Counted from the first letter of the stretch, positions 1 to 9,802 are shown. The stretch is 64,000 nucleotides of DNA from Parasulfuritortus cantonensis (GCF_004337445.1 NZ_SJZB01000027.1:56512-120511), one strand, 5' to 3'. Notes: generated by a model not told the origin, from the sequence alone. A program made the numbers and translations.

Positions 1-1572
1 GGGTGCCAGGTCCGCCAGCAGGCGGTCGAGCAGGAAGGGGAAGTCGGTGCGCTCGCGCAGGGCCGGCAGCATCAGGGTGAGGCCGTTCAGCCGGTAGTAC
101 AGGTCGGCACGGAAACGGCCGGCCTCCATCTCGGCCTTCAGGTTGCGGTGCGTGGCGCAGACCAGGGCGAAGTCCACGGCCACCGGCTTGCCGCCGCCCA
201 GCGGCGTCACCTGGCGCTCCTGGAGGACGCGCAACAGCCGGCTCTGCATGGCCAGCGGCATGTCGCCGATCTCGTCCAGGAACAGGGTGCCGCCATCCGC
301 CTCGCGGATGCGCCCGGGCGAGCCGGTCCGGCGCGCGCCGGTGTAGGCGCCCGGCGCGTAGCCGAACAGCTCGGCCTCGATCAGGTTCTCCGGCAAGGCC
401 GAGCAATCGACGGCGACGAAGGCCTGCTCCCGGCGCGGCCCGGAATCGTGCATGGCCTTGGCGAACACCTCCTTACCCACCCCGGACTCGCCCTGAAGCA
501 GGACCGGGATGGCCTTGTCGAGGACCCGGCGTGCCTTGGTCACGGCGGCACGGATGTGGCCGCAACCGGTATCCAGGGCCGCCAGGGCGTCCGTCGGCGC
601 CGCGGCCGGCACCGGCGCCGCGGCCGTCATGCGCAACACCCGCCCGGCCTCGACGCGCACGAACAGACGGCCGCCCCGGCTCGCCTGCACCGGCATGATC
701 TCGCTGCCGCGCCGGTACGCCCAGGCGAGCAGGTCCTCCAGACGCACGTGCAGCAGGCGTTCCAGGTGCTGGGCGCCGAGGTCGGCCGGACGCAGGCCGA
801 GTATCTCCAGGCCAGCCCGGTTGGCGCCGATCACGTAGCCGTCCTCGGACAGGGCCAGGACCCCCTCGGCGACCGTGCCGATGCCCTCCGCGAGGGGGTG
901 GAAGCGCAGTTGCAGGTTGCCGCCGTGGCGCGCCTCGAAGAGGCCGTTCTCGATCATCTGGGCGGCCGAGCGGACCAGGCAGAAGGTGTGCGGGTGGTGC
1001 CGGCGATGGTCGCCGGAGATGTCCAGCACGCCCAGCAGGGTGCCGTCCGGCGCCGCCACCGGGGCGGCCGCGCAGGTCAGGAAGGCGTTGCGCTCCAGAT
1101 AGTGCTCGGGGCCGTTGATGACCACCGGTTCGGCTTCGGCCAGGGCGGTGCCGATGGCGTTGGTGCCGCGGTAGCGCTCGGCCCAGGAAGCGCCGGGCGC
1201 CAGGGCGACGCGCTCGGCGCGGCTCAGGAAGGCCGAGTCGCCCATGGCCTGGAGCAGCAGGCCGCGGTCGTCGGCCAGGATCACCATGCTGTCGCTGTCG
1301 CGCGTCTGCCGGTACAGGTATTCCATCACCGGACGGGCGTGGGCGAGCAGTTCCTGCTGGCGCTCGCGCAGGCGGGCGAGCTGCGCGCCGCTCAGGTGCA
1401 CGACCTCCGGCAGGCGGCCGGCCGGCATCAGCCCGGCGCGCAGGCTGCGCCGCCAGGAACGGGCCACCACCGCATCCACCGGCAGTTCGCTCGGAATGTC
1501 GCCGCTCTCCAGCAAGCGGCTGCGGGCCTGGCGCAGGACGGCGCCCGGCCCCTTGGGCTGGGTATCGAACAT
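1..1572 (-). CDS. sigma-54-dependent activator, AcoR type (3' end cut by window edge)
   Basis: Enhancer-binding transcription factor that would remodel sigma-54 RNA polymerase. The 524 codons seen comprise an N-terminal GAF-type sensor region (about residues 60-220), a PAS-like linker and an AAA+ domain with Walker A GESGVGKE (about residue 360), the sigma-54 contact loop as GAYTGA (usual form GAFTGA; Tyr variants occur) and Walker B with [11 protein letters not shown]. The Fis-type helix-turn-helix must lie beyond the left edge. It starts [10 protein letters not shown] at 1572 and is divergent from an aldehyde dehydrogenase gene that has a sigma-54 promoter. This is the arrangement known for AcoR and related alcohol/acetoin regulators, so it probably activates that gene. 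The inducer is unknown. Confidence 0.9.
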   Translation of the reverse strand, partial: MFDTQPKGPGAVLRQARSRLLESGDIPSELPVDAVVARSWRRSLRAGLMPAGRLPEVVHLSGAQLARLRERQQELLAHARPVMEYLYRQTRDSDSMVILADDRGLLLQAMGDSAFLSRAERVALAPGASWAERYRGTNAIGTALAEAEPVVINGPEHYLERNAFLTCAAAPVAAPDGTLLGVLDISGDHRRHHPHTFCLVRSAAQMIENGLFEARHGGNLQLRFHPLAEGIGTVAEGVLALSEDGYVIGANRAGLEILGLRPADLGAQHLERLLHVRLEDLLAWAYRRGSEIMPVQASRGGRLFVRVEAGRVLRMTAAAPVPAAAPTDALAALDTGCGHIRAAVTKARRVLDKAIPVLLQGESGVGKEVFAKAMHDSGPRREQAFVAVDCSALPENLIEAELFGYAPGAYTGARRTGSPGRIREADGGTLFLDEIGDMPLAMQSRLLRVLQERQVTPLGGGKPVAVDFALVCATHRNLKAEMEAGRFRADLYYRLNGLTLMLPALRERTDFPFLLDRLLADLAP

Positions 1573-1652
1573 GACAGCATCCTCCTCCTCGGATCGCAGG
1601 CTATCGGGACTTGCCGGCGGCTGGCAAGAGCAACCCCGGGCAAGGCGCCGCG

Positions 1653-1680
1653 ACTGTGTCATTTCGGGACAGTGTTCCCG
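1653..1680. promoter_or_regulatory. candidate upstream activator site for the AcoR-like protein
   Basis: Two overlapping inverted repeats: ACTGT at 1653-1657 with ACAGT at 1669-1673, and CGGGA at 1665-1669 with TCCCG at 1676-1680. They lie about 85-100 bp upstream of the -24/-12 promoter, the usual distance for a sigma-54 enhancer. Assignment to the divergent regulator is inferred. Confidence 0.5.
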
Positions 1681-1755
1681 GATGATACGTACCCGCCTGC
1701 CCGGAGGACAAGTCCTTCCGCTTGTAGATCAATGGCTTGCCGTCCGAGCGGCCGC

Positions 1756-1770
1756 TGGCACGCGGCTTGC
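1756..1770 (+). promoter_or_regulatory. sigma-54 (-24/-12) promoter of the aldehyde dehydrogenase gene
   Basis: TGGCACG (1756-1762), four bases, TTGC (1767-1770) matches the RpoN consensus at every conserved position with correct spacing. It lies 62 bp before the ATG at 1833. rpoN itself is at 29556-30971. Confidence 0.88.
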
Positions 1771-1832
1771 CCCCTGGGCAGTCGTCCCGGCGCCGCGCCG
1801 GACGCATAACACCACTTCGTTAGGAGACGACC

Positions 1833-3353
<1,521 letters not shown>

Positions 3354-3410
3354 GCGTGACCTGAACGCGGACGGGCCCCGGGCCCGTCCGCCCGGACACA
3401 GGAGGCATCC

Positions 3411-3779
3411 ATGACCGAACGCGTGGTGGCCACCGACGCCACCCTGGAGCTGATCGAGCGCCTCAAGGGCAAGCACGGTCCCCTCATGTTCCACCAGTCC
3501 GGCGGCTGCTGCGACGGCAGCGCCCCCATGTGCTACCCGCTCGGGGAATTCCTGGTCGGCGACGCGGACGTCCAGTTGGGCGAGATCGGCGGCTGCCCGT
3601 TCTACATGAGCCGGGCCCAGTTCGAATACTGGGAACACACCCAGCTGATCATCGACGTGGTACCCGGCCGGGGCGGCATGTTCTCCCTGGAAGGCCCGGA
3701 AGGCCTGCGCTTCCTGACCCGCTCGCGCCTGTACACGGACGAGGAATGGGCAGAGTTGAGCACGCGGCCGGTGGGCTGA
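3411..3779 (+). CDS. DUF779 domain protein
   Basis: Small (122 aa) cytosolic protein of the DUF779 family, whose genes are regularly next to ExaC/AcoD-type aldehyde dehydrogenases. Conserved family features are visible: the cysteine-rich segment HQSGGCCDGSAPMC (about residues 28-41), a Gly-Cys-Pro segment (GGCPFYM) and the C-terminal RSRLYTDEEW. The Cys content suggests metal or redox chemistry, but no function is established. It starts after an AGGAGG ribosome-binding site and is probably co-transcribed with the aldehyde dehydrogenase. Confidence 0.88.
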   Translation: MTERVVATDATLELIERLKGKHGPLMFHQSGGCCDGSAPMCYPLGEFLVGDADVQLGEIGGCPFYMSRAQFEYWEHTQLIIDVVPGRGGMFSLEGPEGLRFLTRSRLYTDEEWAELSTRPVG

Positions 3780-3789
3780 GGATCGGCGC

Positions 3790-4670
3790 TCAGGCTCCGC
3801 GGATCGGTTTCCAAACGAGCGCTACCGTCCGCCAGGCAGCCAGCATTCCGGCCTCGTTCGCTTGGCAGAATCGCCCCATATCAAGCATTGTCAAATCGCG
3901 AGGCGCCGCGTCAATGAAGCCGTCAAATAGTTGCTTAAGATTCTGATCTATCGTCCGTAGATCTGGAGCATATTCGATTGAGAAGAAATACTGGAGCAGC
4001 AAAACAGTTGTCGAATCCGATTTGCCCATATTCTGTTCTGGATTGGGTTGATAGTCAGATTCCACTCGGCACATCGGGTGGGGAAATTGGTGCTGACTGT
4101 TGTCCATGCAACGCATCTTTATTAGGCCGCGCGTAGGCTTGTCGTCACTCAGATAAACATCCTCCCTCGACGCCGAATCGTAGAAGTGATGCATCCCATA
4201 TATTGTAGATGAAGCAGGTCTACTTATAAGATGAGGAAATGTGTTTCTAAAATAGTAATCCCAAGACCTACCGTAGGTTAGTGAAACGGATATTTTTTGC
4301 CAGGCCCCATTACCCCAAAGTCTCCCATATTTGATTCGCATATCGGGGACAATTCTGGGAGTAGCGCCTTGATATGGATATAATCGACGTCATACGGGCG
4401 GCACCCTTTGACCATTTTTCTAGGTATAGTTCGCCATCCAAACGCCCTCCTGTCATAAGCTTGGCCCATGTAATTTAGTGGAATTTTAAATGTCATGCCC
4501 TTAAGCTTTGCACAGGCGCTCAGATCCTGAGCCTGTTCTATTGATATATAGTCTTCGTTGTTTTTTAACAACGACTCAACGATGTGTTGCTTTATTCTTC
4601 CCGAAAACACGATTGCCACGGCAATAGCAATCGAAATTACAGCCATTGCGATAAAAGCGATGCGTATCAT
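3790..4670 (-). pseudogene. hypothetical protein with N-terminal membrane anchor, frameshifted
   Basis: Not recognised. Two overlapping minus-strand frames, 4278-4670 (130 aa) and 3790-4341 (183 aa), join into one 293-residue protein if a single base is added to the run of six T at 4293-4298. The joined length is then a multiple of three and reads through PGKKISVSLTYG. The N terminus (MIRIAFIAMAVISIAIAVAI) is a signal anchor, the rest is soluble and probably extracytoplasmic. Codon use and GC are unlike the chromosome. The frameshift may be a consensus error in a homopolymer or a real lesion. Confidence 0.55.
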
Positions 4671-4933
4671 ACTAGCAAACCATTTAAAAACTCATTTGAC
4701 GCCTAAAATCGTGCGATTTCATAGCCACCTTTACCCTTCCAAGAAGTGAGATCGTCGATTCGGGAGCAATTGGTGAGATCGACTTTATCGAGCTATTGCA
4801 TCCATCGGACTCTTCAACGGCTTAACAAGAGCACCATGAGATTGGATATGCGAATCGAACGAGGCTGTAGAAAAACATGACCTGATTTAAAAAAGCGATT
4901 CGCAGGAGGTAGCCAGCAGTGTGGATAGGGTTA
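4671..4933. other. AT-rich spacer with a 9-bp inverted repeat
   Basis: There is no credible gene here. A perfect inverted repeat, TGCGAATCG at 4849-4857 and CGATTCGCA at 4896-4904, encloses 38 bases. On the minus strand a GTTAAGC (4825-4819), which fits an attC core GTTRRRY, lies beyond it. This could be a decayed, long attC of the preceding cassette, but the outer arms do not pair. Confidence 0.35.
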
Positions 4934-5524
4934 TTACCATTCTGAAAGCACGCGTTCAATACGCGAACAGAACACCTGAACCTCGCTTGGCGCGAGGCGC
5001 TCGGCTTTGTAAAGCGACAACATTTCAAACCGACAGGCAGGGGCACAGGTCCCTAGCAGAGCCGTCTTCAGTACCCGTTTTACTGGCTGCCGAAGTACCA
5101 GACGATCAACCCACCACGGCGATCCAAGCGAAGTAACTGCAAGCGCATTTCGAAGGAGGTTAAGTCTTGGCTTGATTGGACCAAAATCGGTTGCATGGTC
5201 GTAGGCGACGCCGGGAGCCCATACGCGGTCAAACCAGCCTTTCAGGATTGCCGGGAAACCAAACCACCATGTTGGGAAAACGAGAACAAGGGCGTGGGCG
5301 GAGAGCAAGCGGGCGACTTCGGATTGAATCGCGGTAGTGTCGAATGCCGGCGAATAATAGCTCAGGCGTTCGCTAGCCGTGAGGGCGGGCGCGAAACCAG
5401 ATTGGTAAAGATCTTCGATCTGTACTTCGTGACCGTTGGCGGTCAATGTCTCGATAGCCGACCGGGCCATGGCACTGCACAAGCTATCGCTACGCGGGTG
5501 AGCGACGACGACTAAGCATTTCAT
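4934..5524 (-). CDS. NAD(P)H dehydrogenase (quinone)/flavodoxin-fold protein
   Basis: Member of the NQO1/MdaB/KefF-like flavodoxin-fold family, which reduces quinones with two electrons using FMN or FAD. The FMN-phosphate segment is visible as VVVAHPRSDSL near the N terminus and the family core as FPTWWFGFPAILKGWFDRV (about residues 83-101). The start chosen is ATG 5524 (MKCLVVVAHP), where the beta strand begins; an upstream in-frame ATG at 5572 would add 16 unlike residues and run into the preceding attC site. At 196 aa it is typical in size. It sits directly after the attC at 5548-5616, so it was probably acquired as a cassette. Confidence 0.8.
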   Translation of the reverse strand: MKCLVVVAHPRSDSLCSAMARSAIETLTANGHEVQIEDLYQSGFAPALTASERLSYYSPAFDTTAIQSEVARLLSAHALVLVFPTWWFGFPAILKGWFDRVWAPGVAYDHATDFGPIKPRLNLLRNALAVTSLGSPWWVDRLVLRQPVKRVLKTALLGTCAPACRFEMLSLYKAERLAPSEVQVFCSRIERVLSEW

Positions 5525-5547
5525 TGGCGGGACAGGGTGCATCTGCT

Positions 5548-5616
5548 GGCTAACGTCCCACATGCCCGGCATGCCCCGGCTTACTGGGGCATACCCGCTC
5601 GATGGAAAGGTTAGCT
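5548..5616 (-). other. attC site of the HEPN-like cassette
   Basis: Minus-strand outer arms AGCTAAC (5616-5610) and GTTAGCC (5554-5548) pair over GCTAAC/GTTAGC. Between them is a hairpin ATGCCCC/GGGGCAT with an 8-base loop and further partly pairing arms. The site overlaps the stop codon of the upstream gene, as is common in cassettes, and the next ATG follows 23 bp later. Confidence 0.7.
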
Positions 5617-6198
5617 GTCACTCGCGACCTCGGAGAATAGTTGATTGATGAGTTCGGCACACGTGCGCAACGTGTTTGCGCCGTGCATGTGGAGCGTACT
5701 GCTTCCATGGGCTAGCGAATTGCGAAGGTAGGGCATTGCCTCTACAAGCGTAACGGCATAATCAGCCACGGGCGCATCTTCTTGGATAAACACGCCCCAC
5801 TCTTGGCGCTCCTGCTCTCTTGCCTGAATGATAGAAAAGCCCGAATTCGTCACCGTGCCATCCTCGACAGCACGGCGCAGGAGATTCTTGAACGAGGCTT
5901 TCTCGTTGCCGGGGTAGCAGAGCTTGAGCGCAAACTCTACCGAGACATACGCCAGTAGCTCCGCCGTTACGTTGAACGGATAGTAGAACCATGAGTAGGC
6001 AATCAGATTCTGCGCAGTAGCGAAATGACCGCGAACTGCTTCTGGTACTCCTTCGTGGAGCCGGACATCCTCGATAAGCGCGTACGTATCCTCGGCTCGT
6101 AAGGGACGGAAATCACCAATAGCCGGGTCGAAGCGCGCGAAAGAACGCTGCCGCTCATCTGGCTCCATGAGTGTATTGAATGGCTTCAGTTGTTCCAT
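5611..6198 (-). CDS. hypothetical cassette protein with HEPN-like RX4H motif
   Basis: A 195-residue soluble protein without signal peptide or membrane segment. I do not recognise a named family. The C-terminal third carries LRNSLAHGSS (about residues 159-168), an R-x4-H motif in helical context followed by His-rich residues, which resembles the HEPN fold of small RNases and antitoxin-linked toxins. Function is not shown. It starts MEQLKPFN at 6198, and its stop codon (TAA 5613-5611) is inside its own attC site, so it is a single-gene cassette. Confidence 0.6.
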   Translation of the reverse strand: MEQLKPFNTLMEPDERQRSFARFDPAIGDFRPLRAEDTYALIEDVRLHEGVPEAVRGHFATAQNLIAYSWFYYPFNVTAELLAYVSVEFALKLCYPGNEKASFKNLLRRAVEDGTVTNSGFSIIQAREQERQEWGVFIQEDAPVADYAVTLVEAMPYLRNSLAHGSSTLHMHGANTLRTCAELINQLFSEVASDS

Positions 6199-6216
6199 TT
6201 GTGAGAGCCCATTGGC

Positions 6217-6270
6217 GAGTAACGTATCGATTCACCGGGCTGCGCGGCTTCTTGCGCAGGCCCGTTGGAA
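6217..6270 (-). other. degenerate attC-like site
   Basis: On the minus strand TTCCAAC (6270-6264) and GTTACTC (6223-6217) flank a good stem, CGGGC-TGCGC pairing with GCGCA-CCCG around an 8-base loop. The outer arms pair only over AAC/GTT. It is placed between two cassette-like genes, as expected for an attC. Confidence 0.45.
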
Positions 6271-6292
6271 TGACGGATTATCCATTGTGAAC

Positions 6293-6820
6293 TCATATCT
6301 TTATGTTTTCTCGATAGAAATCACCGTCGATCTCGATTTCTAGTGTCGAACCATTGACTGAGTGAAGCCGAGCTTTTCCATAGCGTTCGTTTGCCCAAAT
6401 CGTGCGAACGAACTTAAAACCAAAAGGTGTATCTAGTTCCTTACGCAAAATAGTGAATGGCTGCGCAGTAACAAAGCCTGGGGTTCGCATATAGATACGA
6501 TACGTCACCGAATCGAGCGACAAAGAATCTTGTAACTCGCTGGCAACTGGATTAACCACTCCTAAAAACGAAAACAAAAACATTGGCACTGACAGCACTG
6601 CGACGGCAAGAAACGTTAGGTAACGTGCGAAGCGGAGAGTGAAAGCTCTGCCGATAAACACTAGTGAGACAGGTATGGATACCGCCGCCATAGCAAAGAT
6701 CCATCCGTTTAGCGGTAAATACACGAGGCGAATTGAGTAAGGCCATTCGGATACGCCGTTCGCGACAAGGGCTGTGCTAGTAAGAAAGCACGCTAGCGGA
6801 AGCCGAGTATTAATATGCAT
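6293..6820 (-). CDS. hypothetical membrane protein (cassette gene)
   Basis: A 175-residue protein that I do not recognise. Three hydrophobic segments lie at about residues 5-22, 38-56 and 66-90, followed by a soluble domain of about 80 residues that ends in a beta-rich stretch (STLEIEIDGDFYREN). Low GC relative to the chromosome. The start ATG at 6820 is 59 bp after the end of the strong attC site at 6880-6960. The degenerate attC at 6217-6270 follows the stop. It is probably a cassette gene of unknown function. Confidence 0.6.
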   Translation of the reverse strand: MHINTRLPLACFLTSTALVANGVSEWPYSIRLVYLPLNGWIFAMAAVSIPVSLVFIGRAFTLRFARYLTFLAVAVLSVPMFLFSFLGVVNPVASELQDSLSLDSVTYRIYMRTPGFVTAQPFTILRKELDTPFGFKFVRTIWANERYGKARLHSVNGSTLEIEIDGDFYRENIKI

Positions 6821-6879
6821 AAGCTTTGAATTAACCAGCCCCTACGGCCATTCTATCAGGTTCAGTTAGATGAACGGTT

Positions 6880-6960
6880 AGCCAACGTCAAGGTTGAGGG
6901 GCGCGGAGGCAGCAAGCAGCCCTTGCTGGCGGAGCGTCCTGCTCGAACGCATTGTTGGGC
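6880..6960 (-). other. attC site (strong)
   Basis: Reading the minus strand, the first core is GCCCAAC (6960-6954), followed by AATGCGTTCGAGCAGGACGC, which is close to the classical left arm of integron attC sites. Imperfect inverted arms follow, with central AGCAAGGGCTGCTTGCT, and the last core is GTTGGCT (6886-6880). The size of 81 bp is in the attC range. It follows the stop of the 6967-7281 gene by six bases. Confidence 0.85.
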
Positions 6961-6966
6961 GCACGG

Positions 6967-7281
6967 CTACAAACAAGCATCAGGCAAATGCCCATTAGGA
7001 AGTTTCAAAATAGTGGCTTGAACAATTGTTTTTTCTTTATTTAGCACGAAGTCGATCTTTAACTTCTGATTGCAAACCAATCCCTTCGTTTGCTTGTAGC
7101 AGTAATGCTCTTTACACAGAAAACCCTGTTTCCGAAGGAAAGCCATAGCGTCGCTTTCTGACTTCCCAACCAACCGCCACGATTCCACCGCCGCCTCAAA
7201 CTCTGCCGCATTTTTATACTGGGTATCAGCAGAGCATGCGCTAGCACTCACGGCCAAAACGGCGACCAGCAAGGCGCGCAT
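6967..7281 (-). CDS. small lipoprotein, hypothetical cassette gene
   Basis: A 104-residue protein with a lipoprotein signal peptide: hydrophobic core MRALLVAVLAVSAS followed by a lipobox Cys at residue 16. The mature part has several Cys (GFLCKEHYCY, GLVCNQK, DACL) that may form disulfides in the periplasm. No family is recognised. It is flanked by attC sites on both sides (7290-7367 before, 6880-6960 after), with the ATG eight bases after the upstream GTTGGGC core. This is the clearest complete cassette in the window. Confidence 0.72.
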   Translation of the reverse strand: MRALLVAVLAVSASACSADTQYKNAAEFEAAVESWRLVGKSESDAMAFLRKQGFLCKEHYCYKQTKGLVCNQKLKIDFVLNKEKTIVQATILKLPNGHLPDACL

Positions 7282-7289
7282 GCGGTTAT

Positions 7290-7367
7290 GCCCAACGTCT
7301 AGCTTGCAGGGCGGAGGGGACCTGCAAGCGCAGCTTGCGGGCCGTCCCCTCGAAGCGAGGGTTAGCC
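7290..7367 (-). other. attC site (strong)
   Basis: Minus-strand cores GGCTAAC (7367-7361) and GTTGGGC (7296-7290), the latter a perfect GTTRRRY. Long imperfect arms lie between them: GAGGGGAC with GTCCCCTC, and GCAAGCTG with CTTGCAGG. Length is 78 bp. It starts 33 bp after the stop of the 7401-7622 gene. Confidence 0.85.
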
Positions 7368-7400
7368 CACACGCTCACAGTCTGCACCATATGGCTGCGC

Positions 7401-7622
7401 CTATCGCGCAAGGTGGCCCTCGGAGACAATCTCACCGGTCTTCGCATCGATCATAAAATGGGCCTTCGTGCCTCGCTTGCCGGTATTTGTTTCGATCTCA
7501 AAGCGACTTGTACCTCCGAACCAGCCCCGACGTACGATGATCTCTAGTGGCTCACTAAACGCCCACCCCAACGCTGTCGCACGATCCCGCGCAATTGTGA
7601 TGGCTTGGTCTCGGTCAATCAT
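7401..7622 (-). CDS. small hypothetical protein, PepSY-like (cassette gene)
   Basis: A 73-residue protein from ATG 7622 (MIDRDQAITIARDRA). An upstream in-frame ATG at 7673 is possible but adds unlike residues. The pattern of an amphipathic helix with AxxIA, a central beta hairpin (RFEIETNTGKRG) and a final FMIDAKTGEIVSEG resembles one PepSY-type repeat, where the conserved end reads D-x-x-T-G-E-I. There is no signal peptide. It is followed by the attC at 7290-7367. Function unknown. Confidence 0.55.
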   Translation of the reverse strand: MIDRDQAITIARDRATALGWAFSEPLEIIVRRGWFGGTSRFEIETNTGKRGTKAHFMIDAKTGEIVSEGHLAR

Positions 7623-7716
7623 GGCTCGCGATTTGTCCCTGTGAGATCGATACAAAGAACAGTGTTCCGCCAAGTGTGAGCGAGGTTGAGCGCCATGCTA
7701 TGCCTTGGCCGAAAAC

Positions 7717-8109
7717 TCACTTGAGAACCACCTTACGAAACTGCACTTCAGGCTGAGAGTGGGGGGAACTGAAAACCGTAAGCGTTACTTGGGGGTCTGG
7801 TTGCCGCGTGTGAGCCTCTTTGAATTTTGAAACGATCGCATCGACTAGCGCGGGGTCTTGCGTGGCATAGAGATTGACGTAAGCACCGCCCCAACCGACC
7901 ACACCGAGATTTACCTCGCCACCCTCCCAAAACAACAACTCTTTCCTCTGGCAATCGGAGGCAGAGGCGCAAATGCCGTTCGCAATCAGCACTCCTTCTG
8001 CCAGAGTTAAATATTGCTGAGCGGCAGCACGATGCGGCTCGCCACAAGCGGCCAATGCAAAAGCGGTCACCGCTATTGCTGAAGAAGCGTTGATGCTAGG
8101 CATAACCAT
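7717..8109 (-). CDS. hypothetical lipoprotein
   Basis: About 130 residues, starting at MVMPSINASS (ATG 8109; ATG 8103 is equally possible). The signal peptide ends in a lipobox FALAACGE, so it is a probable periplasm-facing lipoprotein. The mature part contains CASASDC and ends with QPEVQFRKVVLK. No known domain is recognised. It shares the lower GC and minus-strand orientation of the cassette block, but no convincing attC lies between it and the next gene (7623-7716), so its cassette nature is uncertain. Confidence 0.6.
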   Translation of the reverse strand: MVMPSINASSAIAVTAFALAACGEPHRAAAQQYLTLAEGVLIANGICASASDCQRKELLFWEGGEVNLGVVGWGGAYVNLYATQDPALVDAIVSKFKEAHTRQPDPQVTLTVFSSPHSQPEVQFRKVVLK

Positions 8110-8350
8110 TTGATGGAGAGACGCCCCCATCCGGACATTTGTTGCTATGGAGACAGGCCAGAAGACTCCATATCCACCTGATCTTGTTGATATTTATCAC
8201 CCCCCCATCTCTATATGCGCGGCAGAAAAGCCGGGCGCCGGTCTGGCCAGCTTTGCTGCGATTGTATGCCTAACCAGGGAAGCAACAATCGGCCGAAAGT
8301 TATAGCCGCATGGGTTGGGAGAGTGGTTGCCGATGGGTGTACCGCATCGG
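8110..8350. other. intergenic region at the right end of the accessory block
   Basis: There is no credible gene. GC rises from the accessory block toward the chemotaxis gene. A GC-rich hairpin overlaps the MCP stop codon (GGTTAGCCGATG pairing with CATCGGCAACC on the minus strand, 8325-8357); it lacks a following T run, so a terminator role is doubtful. Confidence 0.4.
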
Positions 8351-9802
8351 CTAACCGTGCTTTTCCTCCACCATCCTGTCGATGATCTGCATGACGCCGG
8401 AACTGCCCGCTTCCATGGTTTCCAGGGCGGCGTAGATGCGTTGCTGGACGTCGACGCTGTGCTCCCAGTCCTCGTGCAGCAGCGCAAGCGCCTGGTGGGC
8501 CTGCTGGTGGACGTCGCAGTGCGGTGTCTCCATGGCGGCGAACGACGGCACGTCGTGGAAACGCTGCCAGCCGTCGCCCTCGTAATACCACTTGCCGAGC
8601 CGGCAGCCGTGGCAGTCGGTCCCGACCGGCTTGGCGTATTCGTCGGCGCCGTTGCTGTTGATCGCCATGTAGGTGCGCTGCTTGTAGATGACGTGGTCGA
8701 CCTTGATCAGGGACGCGAAACTCTTGTCCAGCGCCCGTTGCGACTCGTCCAGGGTGTTGCGCGCCGAATCGGCGAACTGCCTGAAGCTGGCCGACAGCGC
8801 CTCGACGGAACCGCGTGAAACCTGGGCCAGGTCGGTCATGATCGTGGAGTCCTCCTGCATCACCATGGCCTCGCGCAGCAGGTCGTCCATGATCTTGCCG
8901 ATGGAGACCGAGGCGCTCTTGGTATTCTCGGCCAGCTTGCGCACCTCGTCGGCGACGACCGCGAAGCCACGCCCCGCCTCGCCGGCGCGCGCCGCCTCGA
9001 TGGCGGCGTTGAGGGCGAGCAGGTTGGTCTGGTCGGCGATGGCGTTGATCAGGCTGACGGCCTGCTGGATTTCAGTCCCCTTGGCGTTCAGTTGCCCGAC
9101 CGCGCGGCTGGCATGTTCGATACGCCCGGAGATGTCGCCCAGGTTGCCGACCACCTGGCGTACCGAGCCCTGGCTGCTCTCGGCCAGGTCGTTGGTACGG
9201 TGCGCCTCGGCGGAGACCGCCTTCAAGGTCTCGGTGATGTGCATCAGGTCGGCCTGGTTGGAGGCCAGGTTGACCAGCAGGTTGCGGGTGTTGAGGCCGT
9301 GCACCATGGACAGCAGCAGGTTGCGCATGTGCTGGTGGGTGTTGGTGGCCAGGGCTTCGAGCATGACGTTCTGGTTCTCCAGGCCTTTCCTGAAGGCGCC
9401 GTGCATGCCGCAGGGCATGGCCTTGCGGAAGAACTGGCCATCGATGTGCATGCGGAAGGTGGTGTTCTGCTCGCGCGTGAACGACTCCAGCTGGTCGAGC
9501 ATGTCGTTGACTTGCCAGGACAGGCGGCCGATCTCGTTGTCGTCCCGGATGCCGGTGATGCGGCGGCCGAAACAACCCTGGCTGATGTCCTGGATCACCT
9601 CGGAGAGCTGCGCGAGGGGCGCCACGTAGCTGCGCCCGAACGACCACATCCAGACGCCGATCAGCAGGGACAGGCTGAGGAACATCAGGTTGTCCCAGTG
9701 GAAGCCGCGCAGGAGGGTCCGCGACGTGAAGTCGACCAGCATCAGGCCGATGAACAGGGCGGCAAAGAAGGTCAGCCTAGAGGGTAAGGATGAATTCTGC
9801 AT
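8351..9802 (-). CDS. methyl-accepting chemotaxis protein with C-terminal CZB domain
   Basis: Inner-membrane chemoreceptor of 483 residues that would control CheA. Two close membrane segments (about 10-26 and 38-56) leave almost no periplasmic loop, so it has no external ligand domain. A HAMP-like region follows, then the signalling hairpin tip with [16 protein letters not shown] and [16 protein letters not shown]. The last about 110 residues form a CZB zinc-binding domain ([29 protein letters not shown]), known from TlpD and DgcZ to sense zinc or oxidants. Its start overlaps the end of the upstream PAS gene by 26 bp, so the two are translationally coupled and probably form one receptor. Confidence 0.92.
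   Translation of the reverse strand: MQNSSLPSRLTFFAALFIGLMLVDFTSRTLLRGFHWDNLMFLSLSLLIGVWMWSFGRSYVAPLAQLSEVIQDISQGCFGRRITGIRDDNEIGRLSWQVNDMLDQLESFTREQNTTFRMHIDGQFFRKAMPCGMHGAFRKGLENQNVMLEALATNTHQHMRNLLLSMVHGLNTRNLLVNLASNQADLMHITETLKAVSAEAHRTNDLAESSQGSVRQVVGNLGDISGRIEHASRAVGQLNAKGTEIQQAVSLINAIADQTNLLALNAAIEAARAGEAGRGFAVVADEVRKLAENTKSASVSIGKIMDDLLREAMVMQEDSTIMTDLAQVSRGSVEALSASFRQFADSARNTLDESQRALDKSFASLIKVDHVIYKQRTYMAINSNGADEYAKPVGTDCHGCRLGKWYYEGDGWQRFHDVPSFAAMETPHCDVHQQAHQALALLHEDWEHSVDVQQRIYAALETMEAGSSGVMQIIDRMVEEKHG

Larger units (their letters stand above)
3790..7622 (-). mobile_element. cluster of integron gene cassettes without integrase (CALIN)
   Basis: A block of small minus-strand genes with clearly lower GC than both flanks. 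The part from 7622 to 5548 has the cassette layout: one gene followed at once by an attC-like site in the same orientation. Two attC sites are strong (7290-7367 and 6880-6960), one is good (5548-5616) and one is degenerate (6217-6270). The two leftmost genes (4934-5524 and 3790-4670) lack a clear attC and may be decayed cassettes. No integrase gene or attI site is in the window, so this is a detached array or the distal end of a chromosomal integron. Confidence 0.72.

Noticed and set aside
148..1809. Long open frame on the plus strand opposite the AcoR-like gene
   Set aside because: It is an antisense frame kept open by high GC; the minus strand has a complete conserved activator sequence, and the plus-strand translation has no recognisable domain.
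4860..4876. Terminal sequence of an insertion element (GAGGCTGTAGAAAAAC)
   Set aside because: It resembles ends of several IS families, but there is no second end or transposase nearby.
7623..7716. attC between the 7717-8109 and 7401-7622 genes
   Set aside because: A GCTCAAC core is present on the minus strand but there is no partner GTT core with pairing arms.
8265..8316. GCCTAAC and GTTGGGA as another attC site
   Set aside because: The cores are 52 bp apart, but the sequence between them does not form arms or a stem.
8325..8357. Hairpin overlapping the MCP stop codon as a terminator
   Set aside because: The stem is good but no T run follows on the minus strand; function cannot be supported.
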